Source of the DNA: Aureococcus anophagefferens
Taxonomy: Eukaryota; Sar; Pelagophyceae; Pelagomonadales; Pelagomonadaceae
DNA length: 64,000 nucleotides
Assembly (NCBI RefSeq): GCF_000186865.1
Contig: NW_008705566.1
Span: 281,945 to 345,944 of the forward strand
Reading direction: 5' to 3'
Made by a program: the position numbers and the translations under genes. Positions 30,060 through 39,901 of this stretch are shown one piece after another. How positions within the stretch are numbered: the stretch's first letter is position 1; each line of letters opens with the position of its first letter. The notes beneath the pieces were generated by a model. It had not been told where the DNA came from. It ran no database searches and saw only the letters and a list, made by a program, of their open reading frames with translations.

Positions 30060-31088
30060 CTAGACCTCGTCGGTGGCGTCGCCGCAGCCCTTGCCCGCGC
30101 GGCGGAGGACCGTCGTCTCGCCGGCGGCGGCGTTGGAGGTCATCTCGCGCTCGCGGCGCTGGATGAGGCGCGCGCAGCCGTGGTTGCCCGCGGTGCCCGC
30201 GAGCATCGCGGGCGTCTCGCGGCCCTTGGAGGTCTCGGCGGAGACGTCGGCGCCGGCGTCGAGCAAGACGCGCACGGCGGAGGCGGAGCCGGCCTTGGCC
30301 GCGCAGTGGAGCGGCGTCTCGCCGCCGGCGTCGGCCGCGTCGGGCGAGCAGCCCGACTCGACGAGGGACCGCGCGAGCTCCGCGTGGCCGTGGTTGCAGG
30401 CGTGGTGCAGGGCCGTCTTGCCGTCGGCGTCGCGCGCGTTGGCGTCGCCGCCGCCCTGGGCCCACTGGAGCACCGCGCCGCGCTCGCCGCGCTGCGCGGC
30501 CTTTTTGACGCTCGGCGGCAGCGCGCCCTTGGACCAGGCCGCGCCGGCGCCGCCGGCCCGCGGGTCCCAGCGGTTGAAGTCCTTCTTCTTCGCCTTGACC
30601 GTCGCCTTCTCCTCGGACTCGATGATGAGCTTCCGGAGCCAGTAGAGGAGGAGGAAGACGACGCCGAAGAATCCGCCGAGCGACGCCCAGGGGTGCTCCT
30701 GGACGGGCGTCGGCAGGTCGCGGTACATGTGGTTGAGCGCGTGGCCGAAGATGTGGCGGTGGTGCCGGTACATCTTCTTGTTCGCCTTGCGCTGCTTCCG
30801 CTGTTCCTTGTGGTGGTGGTGCCGCGGCGGCTCGACCTTGGGCGGCGGCGGCGGCTTCGGCGCGGGGATGTGGCGGCCCTTGGCGATGGCCGTGTGCTCG
30901 TCGTCGTCGTCCGTGAGGTGGATGTGGTTGAAGCGCTCCGTACCGTCGGGCCGGAAGCGCTTCGCCGGCGCGCCGGCGGCCTCGCCCTTGAGCTTCGCGA
31001 GCTTGGCCAGCTTCTCGGCCTTGAGGGCCGCGGCGTCCTTCGGCGCGTCGTGCTCGAGCACGACGTGGTCGTCGTCGTCGGCGCCCAT
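30060..31088 (-). CDS. membrane-anchored ankyrin-repeat protein
   Basis: 342 residues. The N-terminal 130 residues are charged with a His/Lys-rich run (PPRHHHHKEQRKQRK). One TM helix (ASLGGFFGVVFLLLYWLRKLII, about residues 140-160) follows. About three ankyrin repeats occupy residues 205-310 (DADGKTALHHACNHGHAELARSLVESG, then AGGETPLHCAAKAGSASAVRVLLDAG). Topology suggests repeats facing one side of an internal membrane. Ankyrin repeats bind proteins; the partner is unknown. ATG 31088 is preferred over upstream in-frame codons, which would add an Arg-rich non-conserved stretch. Confidence 0.8.
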   Translation of the reverse strand: MGADDDDHVVLEHDAPKDAAALKAEKLAKLAKLKGEAAGAPAKRFRPDGTERFNHIHLTDDDDEHTAIAKGRHIPAPKPPPPPKVEPPRHHHHKEQRKQRKANKKMYRHHRHIFGHALNHMYRDLPTPVQEHPWASLGGFFGVVFLLLYWLRKLIIESEEKATVKAKKKDFNRWDPRAGGAGAAWSKGALPPSVKKAAQRGERGAVLQWAQGGGDANARDADGKTALHHACNHGHAELARSLVESGCSPDAADAGGETPLHCAAKAGSASAVRVLLDAGADVSAETSKGRETPAMLAGTAGNHGCARLIQRREREMTSNAAAGETTVLRRAGKGCGDATDEV

Positions 31089-31358
31089 GGTGTTTTTCCG
31101 GGGTATAGAGTTGGTCGCGCCGCGCGGAGGCGTCGAGCCGCGCCGTCCACCTCCAGGGAGGCGCTGTGGACAGGCGGTTTTAGCCACAGCCTGAGAAAAT
31201 TCTTTTTTTTTCGGCGACGCGCGGCGGGTCCGGCGCGCCGCACGCGTCCCTCGAGTCCGCCCCTCCATCGCCACCCCCCTGCGACGAAACACACGCAGCC
31301 CCGCCCTCGAGAGAAGAAGAGCCACATTCCGCGCCTTAGCGCCGCCCGCCGCGCCGCC

Positions 31359-32167
31359 TCAGGCGGTCCAGACCGCGGGCCCCGCGCCGACGTCCGGCGG
31401 CTGGTCGTCCTCGAGGAGGTGGGCCGTGTGGAGCTTCGCCGCGGACCGCGCGTCCTCGGCGGCGGCGAAGGCCAGCGCGCTGAGCCATCGCGTGATCGTG
31501 ACGACGATCGACGGGTCGTCGTCGTCCTCGACGTAGAGGACGGACACGAACCCCTCGCGCGGCGCGACGATGCGCACGGACCGCGAGAAGTACTCGGCGC
31601 GGTGCTCGCCGGGCACGCGACACCGCGCGACGCTCACGTAGCCCGCCTGCGCCCGCGACGCCGCGTAGCTGTAGATCACGGGGCCCTCGCAGACCGTCTC
31701 CGCGGGCGACGCCGCGACGCCCTGGAGCTTCGCCTCGGCGTCCCCGAGGTCCACGGCCTCGAGGTCCTGGAAGAAGCCGCAGATCTCCCTACGAGTTTGA
31801 TGTTTTTTTTCCTCGGTCGTCGGGGCGGACGCGGGCGCCGCGCAGGTAGACGTTGTTCGTCGACTCGCGCCTCGCGTCGGCCTCGACGCGGTAGCACCCG
31901 GCCTCGAGCACGCTCCGCATGGACCGGAACCTGCGCATCACACGGGGTCGTTTCGCGCGGGACGGCGACGAAAGAAACCCACCGCTCCATGGCGTCCTGC
32001 GCGTAGGCCTCGAAGCCGGGCGCGTGTTTAATCGTCGTGATCTGCCGCACGCGAAAGGTCGCGGACTTGGCGTGCGGGGCGCGGCTCGCCTGCGCGTCGC
32101 AGGCATCGATGTCGCTGCACTCGGCCAGACAGCCGAGCTGGCCCGCAATCCCGATGAGGGCGTTCAT
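31359..32167 (-). CDS. START-like lipid-binding-domain protein (tentative), two introns
   Basis: Proposed exons 32167-31959, 31930-31844 and 31788-31359 (241 residues). The C-terminal half (EGPVIYSYAASRAQ, SRSVRIVAPREGFVSVLY, VVTITRWLSALAF) has the alternating strands and final amphipathic helix of START/Bet v1-like domains, a tentative match only. Both junctions require GC donors; the second (donor at 31843) gives NNVYL-EICGFFQD. The first gap is only 28 nt and could instead be a frameshift. No signal peptide. Confidence 0.5.
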
Positions 32168-32660
32168 GCCGTGGGGCGGGGCAGCCCGTGGTTTAGAATG
32201 CCGGCCTGTGGTCGAACAATGTCATTAAAAAAAGATTTTTGCCGGGGGTTACTTGGGGTTTTGGGCTTGGGTGTGGTCGGGGACTCGGGGGTGGAGTTGC
32301 AGGAATCCCCAGAGCTCGGGGCATGGATTGGAGCGATCTTGAGCCCTGTTTGGTTTGAACGGATTTTGCCGCAGGCGTGTTGAAGCTCGCCGATCGCTCG
32401 GAAGTGCGTGTTCTCGGAAGACGATTATTCTGTTCATTTACAAACATCAACCCTCCGTGTGACGTCCGCTCCGAGAGCAACCAGCCTCGCCCCGATCTTC
32501 GCGGGACGCGCGCCGGCCTGTCGCCAAGCCGCCCCGCCCCGCAAAGCCCGTCCGGAGAGCCCCGAGGGCCTCGGAGAGCGTCCGAGGTGCTCTCCCTTGA
32601 AGAAGTCGCCGGCGCCGCGCCCCGCGCGCCCCGCGTAGCCGCCCGACCGCCCCCGGCGCC
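32168..32660. other. intergenic, G-rich tract, no gene
   Basis: 493 bp between divergent genes. 32236-32296 on the plus strand is a string of G runs (GGGGGTT, GGGGTTTTGGG, GGGTGTGG, GGGGACTCGGGGG), which could fold into a G-quadruplex. No reading frame with family signal. Confidence 0.5.
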
Positions 32661-33218
32661 ATGTGCGACGTCGCCGCGAGCCACCACCAGTCCATGCTGA
32701 GCTCCCCGGAGCGACACATCCGGCGCGTGTCCCACGAGCCCGGCCCGGAGCTCGATTCCGGCACGCCGTCCGACGACGACAGTCCGCGGTCGCCGCCCCA
32801 GCTCAGCGGCAGGAACCAGGGCCTCGCGGCGCACCGGCCCCAGCCGTCGCCGTCCATCGTCGGCCAGTACGACTTCGCCTGGGACGAGTCGCCCGCGCCG
32901 CGCGCGTCGCCGCGCCTCGCGTTCAACAACCGGAGCCTGCTCAAGCGCTACGACTGCGCGACGCTCGAGGTGCCCAAGACCTGGAAGAACGTCGAGGCCG
33001 TGGGCTCCATCAAGCGCAAGCGCCACGTGCCCGACGGCGCGCCGCGCGTCCTCAAGCCCGAGCCGGCGGACGACGGCGCGGGGCCGATGCCGAAGAAGCG
33101 GCTCTCGTTCGACGCCATGTCCGACGAGGAGGAGGAGGAGGGCGGACTCGACGAGCCGCACCGCTGCCTCGTCAACCTGCTCTGGGGGCTCCCCCCAGAC
33201 TCGACGGCGCCCGCGTGA
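32661..33218 (+). CDS. hypothetical protein, probably nuclear
   Basis: 185 residues, not recognised. Ser/Pro-rich N-terminus (SMLSSPERH, SPRSPPQLSG) with many possible proline-directed phosphosites. A basic segment KRKRH and later PKKRLSFD suggest nuclear import. An acidic run (SDEEEEEGG) precedes a hydrophobic C-terminal motif (HRCLVNLLWGLPPD). The NNRSLLKRYDCATLEVPKTW stretch is the most ordered-looking part. No intron. Confidence 0.55.
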   Translation: MCDVAASHHQSMLSSPERHIRRVSHEPGPELDSGTPSDDDSPRSPPQLSGRNQGLAAHRPQPSPSIVGQYDFAWDESPAPRASPRLAFNNRSLLKRYDCATLEVPKTWKNVEAVGSIKRKRHVPDGAPRVLKPEPADDGAGPMPKKRLSFDAMSDEEEEEGGLDEPHRCLVNLLWGLPPDSTAPA

Positions 33219-33602
33219 CGCCCCCTTTCCCGCTCCGCTCTCGCCTCGCCCGTCTCGCCTCGCGTGTCTGTGTAAATTCATACTATGCTCTAGTTCCTGC
33301 TCGCGAGGCACTGCGCGCGTGTCGCATGAGCCTCTGTTGCACGGGCAGCTCCGTGTGCGTCTGGAGGCGTCGTCCGCGGCCGCGCGCGCGACCGCGCCGC
33401 GACGGGCTGGTTCGGGTTTCGATTGTGAACTCAGTGTTCGTGATCACGTGACGTGTACGTCACAAATTTGATTCAACAGCCGTAGAGCTTGCGCGGGATG
33501 TGCAAGTTCAATATGCACCTAGCTCTCTTTTAGCTGAAGCCTGTGGCAATTCTCAGGCGCATCGTGCGCGCCCGCCCGCAGTCGTCGTCGAGCAGTCAAA
33601 AC
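33219..33602. other. intergenic, no feature seen
   Basis: 384 bp downstream of the hypothetical gene and upstream of the trypsin-fold gene. The stretch 33400-33550 is AT-richer and probably combines a 3' UTR and a promoter. Nothing else recognised. Confidence 0.4.
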
Positions 33603-34483
33603 ATGGCCTCGCGGCGCGCGGCGGTCGCTGTGAGTGCGTGGTTCCGGCTACCCGCACACATGGAGAAGCACGAGGTGCTGTCGCGCGGTTCCGGCTTCTT
33701 CGTCGCCGGCGCGCAGCCGATCATCATCGCCTCGGCGCACGTCCTGCAGCCGTGGCGCTTCCCGCACTACTTCGGCGAGGAGTACTGGATCTCGCACGCG
33801 ACGCGCCGGCGCGGACGTTTCTCGTATCGCCGGCGCGCGTAGTTTCGCACGCGCAGGTCACGCCGGAGCACTGCCGCTACTTCGTCGAGGCGCGGCGCGA
33901 CGACGGCGCGATCGCGAGCTTCGCCGAGGCCGACGTGCTCGCGACGCACCACTGCCTGGACGCGGCGGCGCTCGGCCTCGCGGACGGCGCCGCCGCGGCG
34001 GCGCTCGGCGACGCGCTCGAGCTGCGCGTGGGCGCGCAGGCGGCGCGCGAGCGCGTCGACGTCGTCGGCCACGCCGTCGGCGACGACGACCTCGACGACG
34101 ACGACGACGCGCGGCCCATGCTGCCGTTCCGCGTCGGCGCGAGCTACGTCCGAACCGGCGTCGAGCGGCGGGCGCGTATTCCGGAAAGCGATCCGTCCTC
34201 GCAGGTCCAAACGCTAAACACGCAGCACTTCGCGGAGACGGACGGCGCCGAGCCCGTGGGCATGGGCATGTGCGGCGGCCCCGTGCTCGAAGCCGGCGGC
34301 GCGTGCGTCGGCATGGTCGAGGGCGTCGTGCCGACGTCGGACCACCCGCTGAGCGACCACGCGTCCTACATCGCCGCGCTGGACCTGCTCCCCCTCGTCG
34401 ACGACGCGAGGCGCGCGCTCGCCGCGCGGGCCGACGTGCCGCGCGACGCGCCGCCCGGCGCGCTCCGCGACGGCCTCGCGTAA
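33603..34483 (+). CDS. trypsin-fold protease-like protein with Cys at the nucleophile site
   Basis: CDS joins 33603-33797 and 33857-34483, 273 residues. GSGFFVAGAQPIIIASAHVL has the His of the catalytic triad (SAHV for the usual TAAHC/TNNHV). Near the C-terminus GMGMCGGPVLEAGGACVGMV is the nucleophile loop, with Cys where G-x-S-G-G-P proteases have Ser. A poly-Asp run lies in between. The 59 nt intron uses a GC donor (33798) and gives YWISH-VTPEHCRYF. A GT donor nearby breaks frame. Probably an active or former chymotrypsin-fold protease; no signal peptide is obvious. Confidence 0.65.
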
Positions 34484-34507
34484 GCCCGTCTCTTTTAGAG
34501 CGGGGGC

Positions 34508-35991
34508 CTACTTGTCGAGCTGCTTCTTCGCGGCCTTGAAGGCGAGGAGCCCCGCGGACGCGGCCGTGTTGCCGAGGGCCGTGAACGCGTCGAGCGCGGA
34601 TCCCGCGAGGTCCGCCGTGTCCGCGGCGTCCTTGGCCGCGGCGGCCATCTTCGCGGCGGCGCCGCNNNNNNNNNNNNNNNNNNNNNNNNNNNNNNNNNNN
34701 NNNNNNNNNNNNNNNNNNNNNNNNNNNNNNNNNNNNNNNNNNNNNNNNNNNNNNNNNNNNNNNNNNNNNNNNNNNNNNNNNNNNNNNNNNNNNNNNNNNN
34801 NNNNNNCTTGGCGTCGCCGGACGCCGCGACGGCGCCCCCGAAGGCGAGGAGGCTCTTGCCCAGCGCGGCGAAGGACGACGCCGTCGCCGACGCCGACGAC
34901 GCGACCGCGTCCTTGAGGCCCGCCTCGTCGAGCGACTCGAGGTCGAGCACGGCGACGCCGTCGCGGTCGCGCGGCGCCGGCTTCGGCGGCTCCGGCGCCG
35001 CGACGCCGAGCACGGGCGCCGAGCCGATGACGGCGTCGCGCTGGTCCAGGGCGTCGTTGATGCGCTGGCGCAGCGCCGCGACGGACGCCTCCGTCTCCGC
35101 GATGGCGAGCGCGCCGAGGCGGAGCTCCTCCTGGAGCGCCTCGACCTGGGACCAGCTGTAGAGCCGCAGCGCGTCGGCGTCGTCGGCGGCGGGGAGCGAG
35201 GCCAGCGTGGTCCGCATGGCCGCGATGCGCTTGTCGATCTCCGACTCCTCTTTCGCGACGGCCGCGACGCACTCGGCGACGTCGTCGATCAAGAGGAGCT
35301 CGATGGCGACGAGGCCCGCCTTGGTCTCGATGGCCGCGGCGAGCGACGCGGCGACGGCGGCCTCCTCCGTGCGCTGGGCGACGTCCTGGAGCTGCACCAG
35401 CAGCTGCTCCTCGCGCGCGCAGTTGTCGGCCTTGGTCCGCTTCGCGGCCTCGAGCTGCGCCTTGAGCGCGCCCGCGGACCGCGACCGGTCCTCCTCCGCG
35501 GCGACCTCGCGCTCGAGCTGGAAGCGCAGGGCCGCGAGCTCCTCGCCGACGACCTCCTCGACCTGCTTCCGCCGGAGCTGCGACCGCTCGAGCTGCGTCT
35601 GCAGCCGCGCGACCTCGAGGTTGCGCTCGCTCCGCTCCGTGAAGTCCGCGAGCACCGACTCGCTGAGGTTCGGCGGCGGCGCGATGGTCGTCGTCGGCGC
35701 CTCCGGCGCGGCCTCCGCCGGCTCCTCGGCGGGCGCGGCCTCCGTCGCGGACTCCTCCGTCGCGGGCTTCTCCGCGGGCGCGGCCTCCGCGGGCGTCGAC
35801 GCCGCGAGCCTGATGCCGAAATCGGTGTAGGACACGACGCCGGAGGTTGCGCAGGCCTCGAGCCACTCGGCGTTCGTCGCCGGCCGCGCGAGCCCGAGGC
35901 GCGGCCGCGGGGCCGCGCGGAAGACCAGCGCAGAGGACGAGCGCGCCAGGCAGAGGATTTGGACCAGATTGAACGCCATCGGCCGCGCCAT
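34508..35991 (-). CDS. plastid-targeted coiled-coil protein, interrupted by assembly gap
   Basis: About 490 residues. MARPMAFNLVQILCLARSSSALVFRAAPRP looks like a signal peptide followed by a transit peptide with an S-A-L-V-F cleavage motif, as in complex plastids. Residues ~115-290 form a long coiled coil (NLEVARLQTQLERSQLRRKQVEEVV, then LRLGALAIAETEASVAALRQR). A gap of 141 N interrupts it near residue 395. After the gap the frame shifts, continuing AAAKMAAAAKDAADTADLAG to KKQLDK and a stop at 34508. So the gap length is wrong by a base or two, or an intron lies in it. Confidence 0.65.
34666..34806. other. assembly gap (141 N)
   Basis: Unknown bases inside the coiled-coil gene. The reading frame on the two sides differs, so the true length is not 141 in coding terms. 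Confidence 1.
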
Positions 35992-37765
35992 GCTGCCTCA
36001 AGTAGATCTGCCAGCGGGGCAAGGCTGACCACGATCGGCTCGCTCACTTGCGCCCTGATTGGCTGGAGGCCGCCACTCGACATCGGCGGCGGCCTGCGCA
36101 GCTCGTTCTCGGCGGCGTCGACACCGATTCGGGTGCGGTTTTCGGTGGCCCCGCGGCGCATCAGTCCTAGGAGGTCGGCCAAAGCTTATTTGTTACCGAG
36201 CGACGCGCGCGCGCGGCCACCGCGGCCGCGCCAGGTGCTCGGATTTGATGATTTCGAGTCGATTCGGGGTCATCGAGTCGCCCGAGGCAGCTTTGCCCGT
36301 CCCTTGGTCGTTTTAGGACGCTCAGTACATAGACCGAGCTGACCGGACCGCCAGACGACCATCGGGGCTGTTTTCGAGTCCACGGCTGCGCGTTCGAGGC
36401 TTCCCGAGCGAAACGCCGACACGCTCTCGAACGCTGTAAAAACGCCGACGGAGCCCGCGACGCGGGACCACTTGTGCAGTGCGACGATGGGCTTACCATG
36501 GGTCACGTTCGCCGCCTCTGTGGCGTCTGACATTCCCGAACTCGCGCAAAACCTTGGATCCATGGGCTATAACTCGCAAATCGACCACTTTTGAGCCGAT
36601 TCCGGACGCGCGCGACCGCATCGAGCGCCGACTTTTGCGCGTGGTTGTCGTCGCAACATGTCCGGGGCGCGCACACGAAGAAGAACGGCTGGAATCCATG
36701 CCATAGCGGCTGCAAAAGGTCTCGAAATCAGCTCACATGCTCTCTGAGGCGCTCGGAGAGCGTCGGAGCTGTTTCGCCGGGCTAATTTTGTCAAATCTGA
36801 GCACCAGTCGCTCCCAGCCCTCGGCAGCGAGGAGGGCGCCCCATGGGGCCACCAGGGCGCTGTTAGGTAGCCACAAGGGAGCCCTCTCGCGTCCGGGCTC
36901 GCGCGGGGCGTGGGTGTTCGGTAGTCGATGGCTGGGAGCGCGGCGGCGATGGGTCGATTTCTGGACGTGGTGGGCTCGAAAAAGGCCGGTTTGGGGGCGA
37001 GGAGTCGAACGCAGGGCGCCCACGACGCTGCACTCGACGGGCATCGCGTTCGGAGCTCGACGCGCGGTCGTAGTCGTCGCGACGCGCGCGCGAATGCTGA
37101 GCCTGGCACCAGGGCGATATCGGCGCTTTTGGGCCCATGCCGTCGAGGCCATGAAGGCGTCGCAGTAACGTGTCTGACACCTTGGCCGAGTCGTAGGGGT
37201 CCGCGCGCCAGCCGCTGTAGCTCGTACAGCCTCGGAGAAGCCTCTCTCGACGTACACAAGCGCGTCTCGATACAGCGTTCGCGCCAGCGCGCCGAGGTCG
37301 CGAGCGCGTGCGAAAACCGGTTCCCGGGTCCGTCCAACGGTCCACGCAGTTCCGTCCACACATAAACCAAGCAGCGATGACCAAGGGACGGGCAAGGTAG
37401 CCTCTGGTCGCGCTGTGACCCCGTGGACCATCGCCATCGACCGCCGTCGCAGCCTGTGCCAGCCGATTTTCGCGTGCGCGCGGCGGCGCGCGTCAAACCA
37501 AGTCGATGGACCATCGCGTAGGGTGTGTGTGACGAACAGCATGGCTTTGAAGCGACCAAATCGGTGCGGAAGTCGCTGAGTTCTGGTGCGCCCATCGGCC
37601 GATGTCTAGTGGCCGTGGCGAGGCGCAAGTGCGCTCGCCGAAGCTTGTGGACGCTTGCGACAAGACAGCCAGTCGAAGCGCCGAAGTCGACTACCTTTAC
37701 CGCCGCCTCGCCGCGCGCCGCGCGGCCCACGAAACACCGCTCCCGGGCGCCGTCCACTCGCCAGC
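35992..37765. other. 1.8 kb block without a supportable gene
   Basis: Reading frames here exist on both strands (the longest, leftward at 36567-37757, would be 396 residues) but read as Arg/Ser/Pro/Thr-rich text without domains, TM segments or any bias favouring one frame. Base composition is visibly less GC-rich than in flanking genes. From 37600 to 37765 it should contain the promoter of the CS-domain gene. It may be a non-coding RNA, a degenerate transposon or an unrecognised repeat family. Confidence 0.5.
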
Positions 37766-39254
37766 ATGGACGACCTCGACAGCGTCATCGCCGAGACGAA
37801 CCCGCCGCCGGCGCCGGCGATCCCCGCGGTGCCGCTCATCAAGGACGCGAAGCGCGGCAGCAAGGAGAAGCGCGTGCGCCGCGGCAAGTCGACGGAGGAG
37901 ATCTACGCGGACCACCTGCCGAAGACGGCCGAGGAGGCCATGAAGGCCATCTGGCACAAGCCCAAGGAGATCCGCGCGCACGAGCGCCTGCTCTTCAAGA
38001 AGTTCATGTCCAAGGTCCGGCGCAAGGAGGTGCCGGGCCTGGGCAAGGACCACAGCCCCCTCGCGAACTGCTACGCCTGGACCCAGTCCAAGGGCTACGT
38101 GATTTTTGTCGTGTGGCTCCAGGGCCCGCTCGACGACGTCACGGTCGAGGTCACGGAGCCCGCGCACGTCTTGGTGCAGACCGAGGGCTTCCCCGCGGTC
38201 GTCGACCGCGACCTGGCCTACGGCATCGACCCGTCGCAGGACATGGACTCCGTGAGCTGGGACAAGCTCGACATGATCGCCTTCAAGATCGCCAAGGCGG
38301 AGTACGGCAAGCGGTGGGACCGGCTCTTCGACGGCGACTGGCGCATGCTCCGCGCGGCGGATTTCGGTGGCAAAAAGGGCTGCTACGACTGGGAGCCGAA
38401 CCCGGACCCGGAGGAGCACCTGAGCTTCGTCATCACCGTCTACGTGCCCGAGCACACGGCCAAAAAAGACGTGACCGTCGAGATCAAGTCGGACTGCGCG
38501 CGCGTCGCCGTCGCCGGCTGGCCCGCGGAGTGGCGCCGGTCCTTCAAGTTCAACTGCCGGTCCCACCAGTCGACGTGGCAGCTCGCCTGGGTCGCGCCGC
38601 CGGCGGGCGACGGCGCCGCGCCGACGCCGGGCCTCGACGGCGTCAGGGCGAACAGCGGGCCCGCGGGCGCGTCGTTCGAGCCCGCGTGGTCCATCGCGGG
38701 CGCGGCGGCCGAGGTCGAGCGGGGCTCGCCCGAGGACATGCGCTTCCGCCGGCGCCGCGCGGTCCAGCTCACGTGCTACTTTACGGAACTGCCCATGAAG
38801 CGCATGGTCTACGACCGCGACGCCGCGGGCGAGATCCACGAGCTCGGCAAGATCGAGGACGTCAAGGACCCGCCGAAATCGGCCTTCGCCGCCGACGTGC
38901 CGGACAAGGAGACGGCGAGCCGCGTGCTCTTCGTCGAGGAGGAGGACGGCATGCTCACGGGCGTCGTCGCGGAGATGATCGCGCACATGGACGGCGCGGA
39001 GCGGTACCGGCCCTTCGAGGCTTTGGGGCCCGTGTCGCAGAACATGCTGCGCTACCTGCCGCCCCAGGAGCGCGACCAGTACGCCTTCGACGAGACCGAC
39101 GAGCAGAGCGACCCGGAGAGCGTCATCCAGTGGTGGGACCGCACGGCCTACGACGAGGAGGTCGAGTGGTGCCGGTCGCTCGGCCGCGAGCCGCGGCGCT
39201 TCCTCACGGACGACCCGGACGGCGACCTCGCCGCGCGGAGCCGGCGCCTCGGCC

Positions 39255-39292
<38 letters not shown>

Positions 39293-39850
39293 CCCGTCGT
39301 CGAGGTGCTCGCCGCGCCGGACGCGGCGCCGCTGCCGCTGCCGCCGGGCGGCATGCTCGGCGCGGCGCCCGTCAAGCTCGCGCCCAAGCCCGCGGCCGCG
39401 GAGCCCGCCGTCGAGCCGCGCTGGCCCTACGGCGTGACCATCTCCAAGCTCGCCGCGGCGGCGTCCTGGGCGCCCAAGGTCGTGTCGGACTACGCGTTCG
39501 ACCCGGGCGCCAAGTCCGTCAAGGTCTACCTCTCGCTGGGCAAGCACCTGGCCCTCGCCGACGACGCGGTCTTCGTCTTCTTCGGCTACGACCACCTCCG
39601 CGTCGAGGCGCTCCACGCGCCCTCGAAGTCGCGCGCCGTCTTCTCCGTGGACCTCGCGCACGACGTCGACGCGGAGAAGTGCAAGTTCAAGGTCAAGGCC
39701 GACCGCGGCGACGTCGTCCTCACGCTCCGCAAGTTCAACGCCGACGACGTCTGGGCCAAGCTCAACAAGGACGTCAACTTCGACACGGGCGACCAGGGCG
39801 TCGGCGCGCCGGCCGAGCCCGCCGACGACGACTTCGACGGCATGGATTGA
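37766..39850 (+). CDS. multi-CS-domain protein (p23/SGT1/NudC-type folds)
   Basis: 694 residues. Three segments have the CS beta-sandwich pattern: about residues 100-200 (YAWTQSKGYVIFVVWLQGP...), 210-275 (SFVITVYVPEHTAKKDVTVEI...) and 555-670 (DYAFDPGAKSVKVYLSLGK...FNADDVWAKLNKD). CS domains typically contact Hsp90 or act as co-chaperones. Between them is an acidic low-complexity linker with eight or more Asp in a row (39257-39292) and a Pro/Ala-rich stretch. A basic N-terminus (KRGSKEKRVRRGKS) precedes. ATG 37766 is the first convincing start. Similar large CS proteins occur among flagellar/ciliary assembly co-chaperones, a possible but unproven role. Confidence 0.7.
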
Positions 39851-39901
39851 TCGCGACGCCACCCTCCGCGATGCATCTCCGCAATTTTAAAAGACCCCGT
39901 A

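Noticed and set aside
32226..32300. Telomeric repeat
   Set aside because: G runs are irregular with no repeated hexa- or heptamer unit, and genes continue on both sides.
36985..37020. tRNA-like T-loop (GTTCGACTCC on the minus strand)
   Set aside because: The flanking bases do not form a T-stem or acceptor stem, and no A box precedes it.
36567..37757. Leftward 396-codon open frame
   Set aside because: No domain, signal or TM segment. Other frames here are equally open and no frame has the third-position bias of the neighbouring genes.
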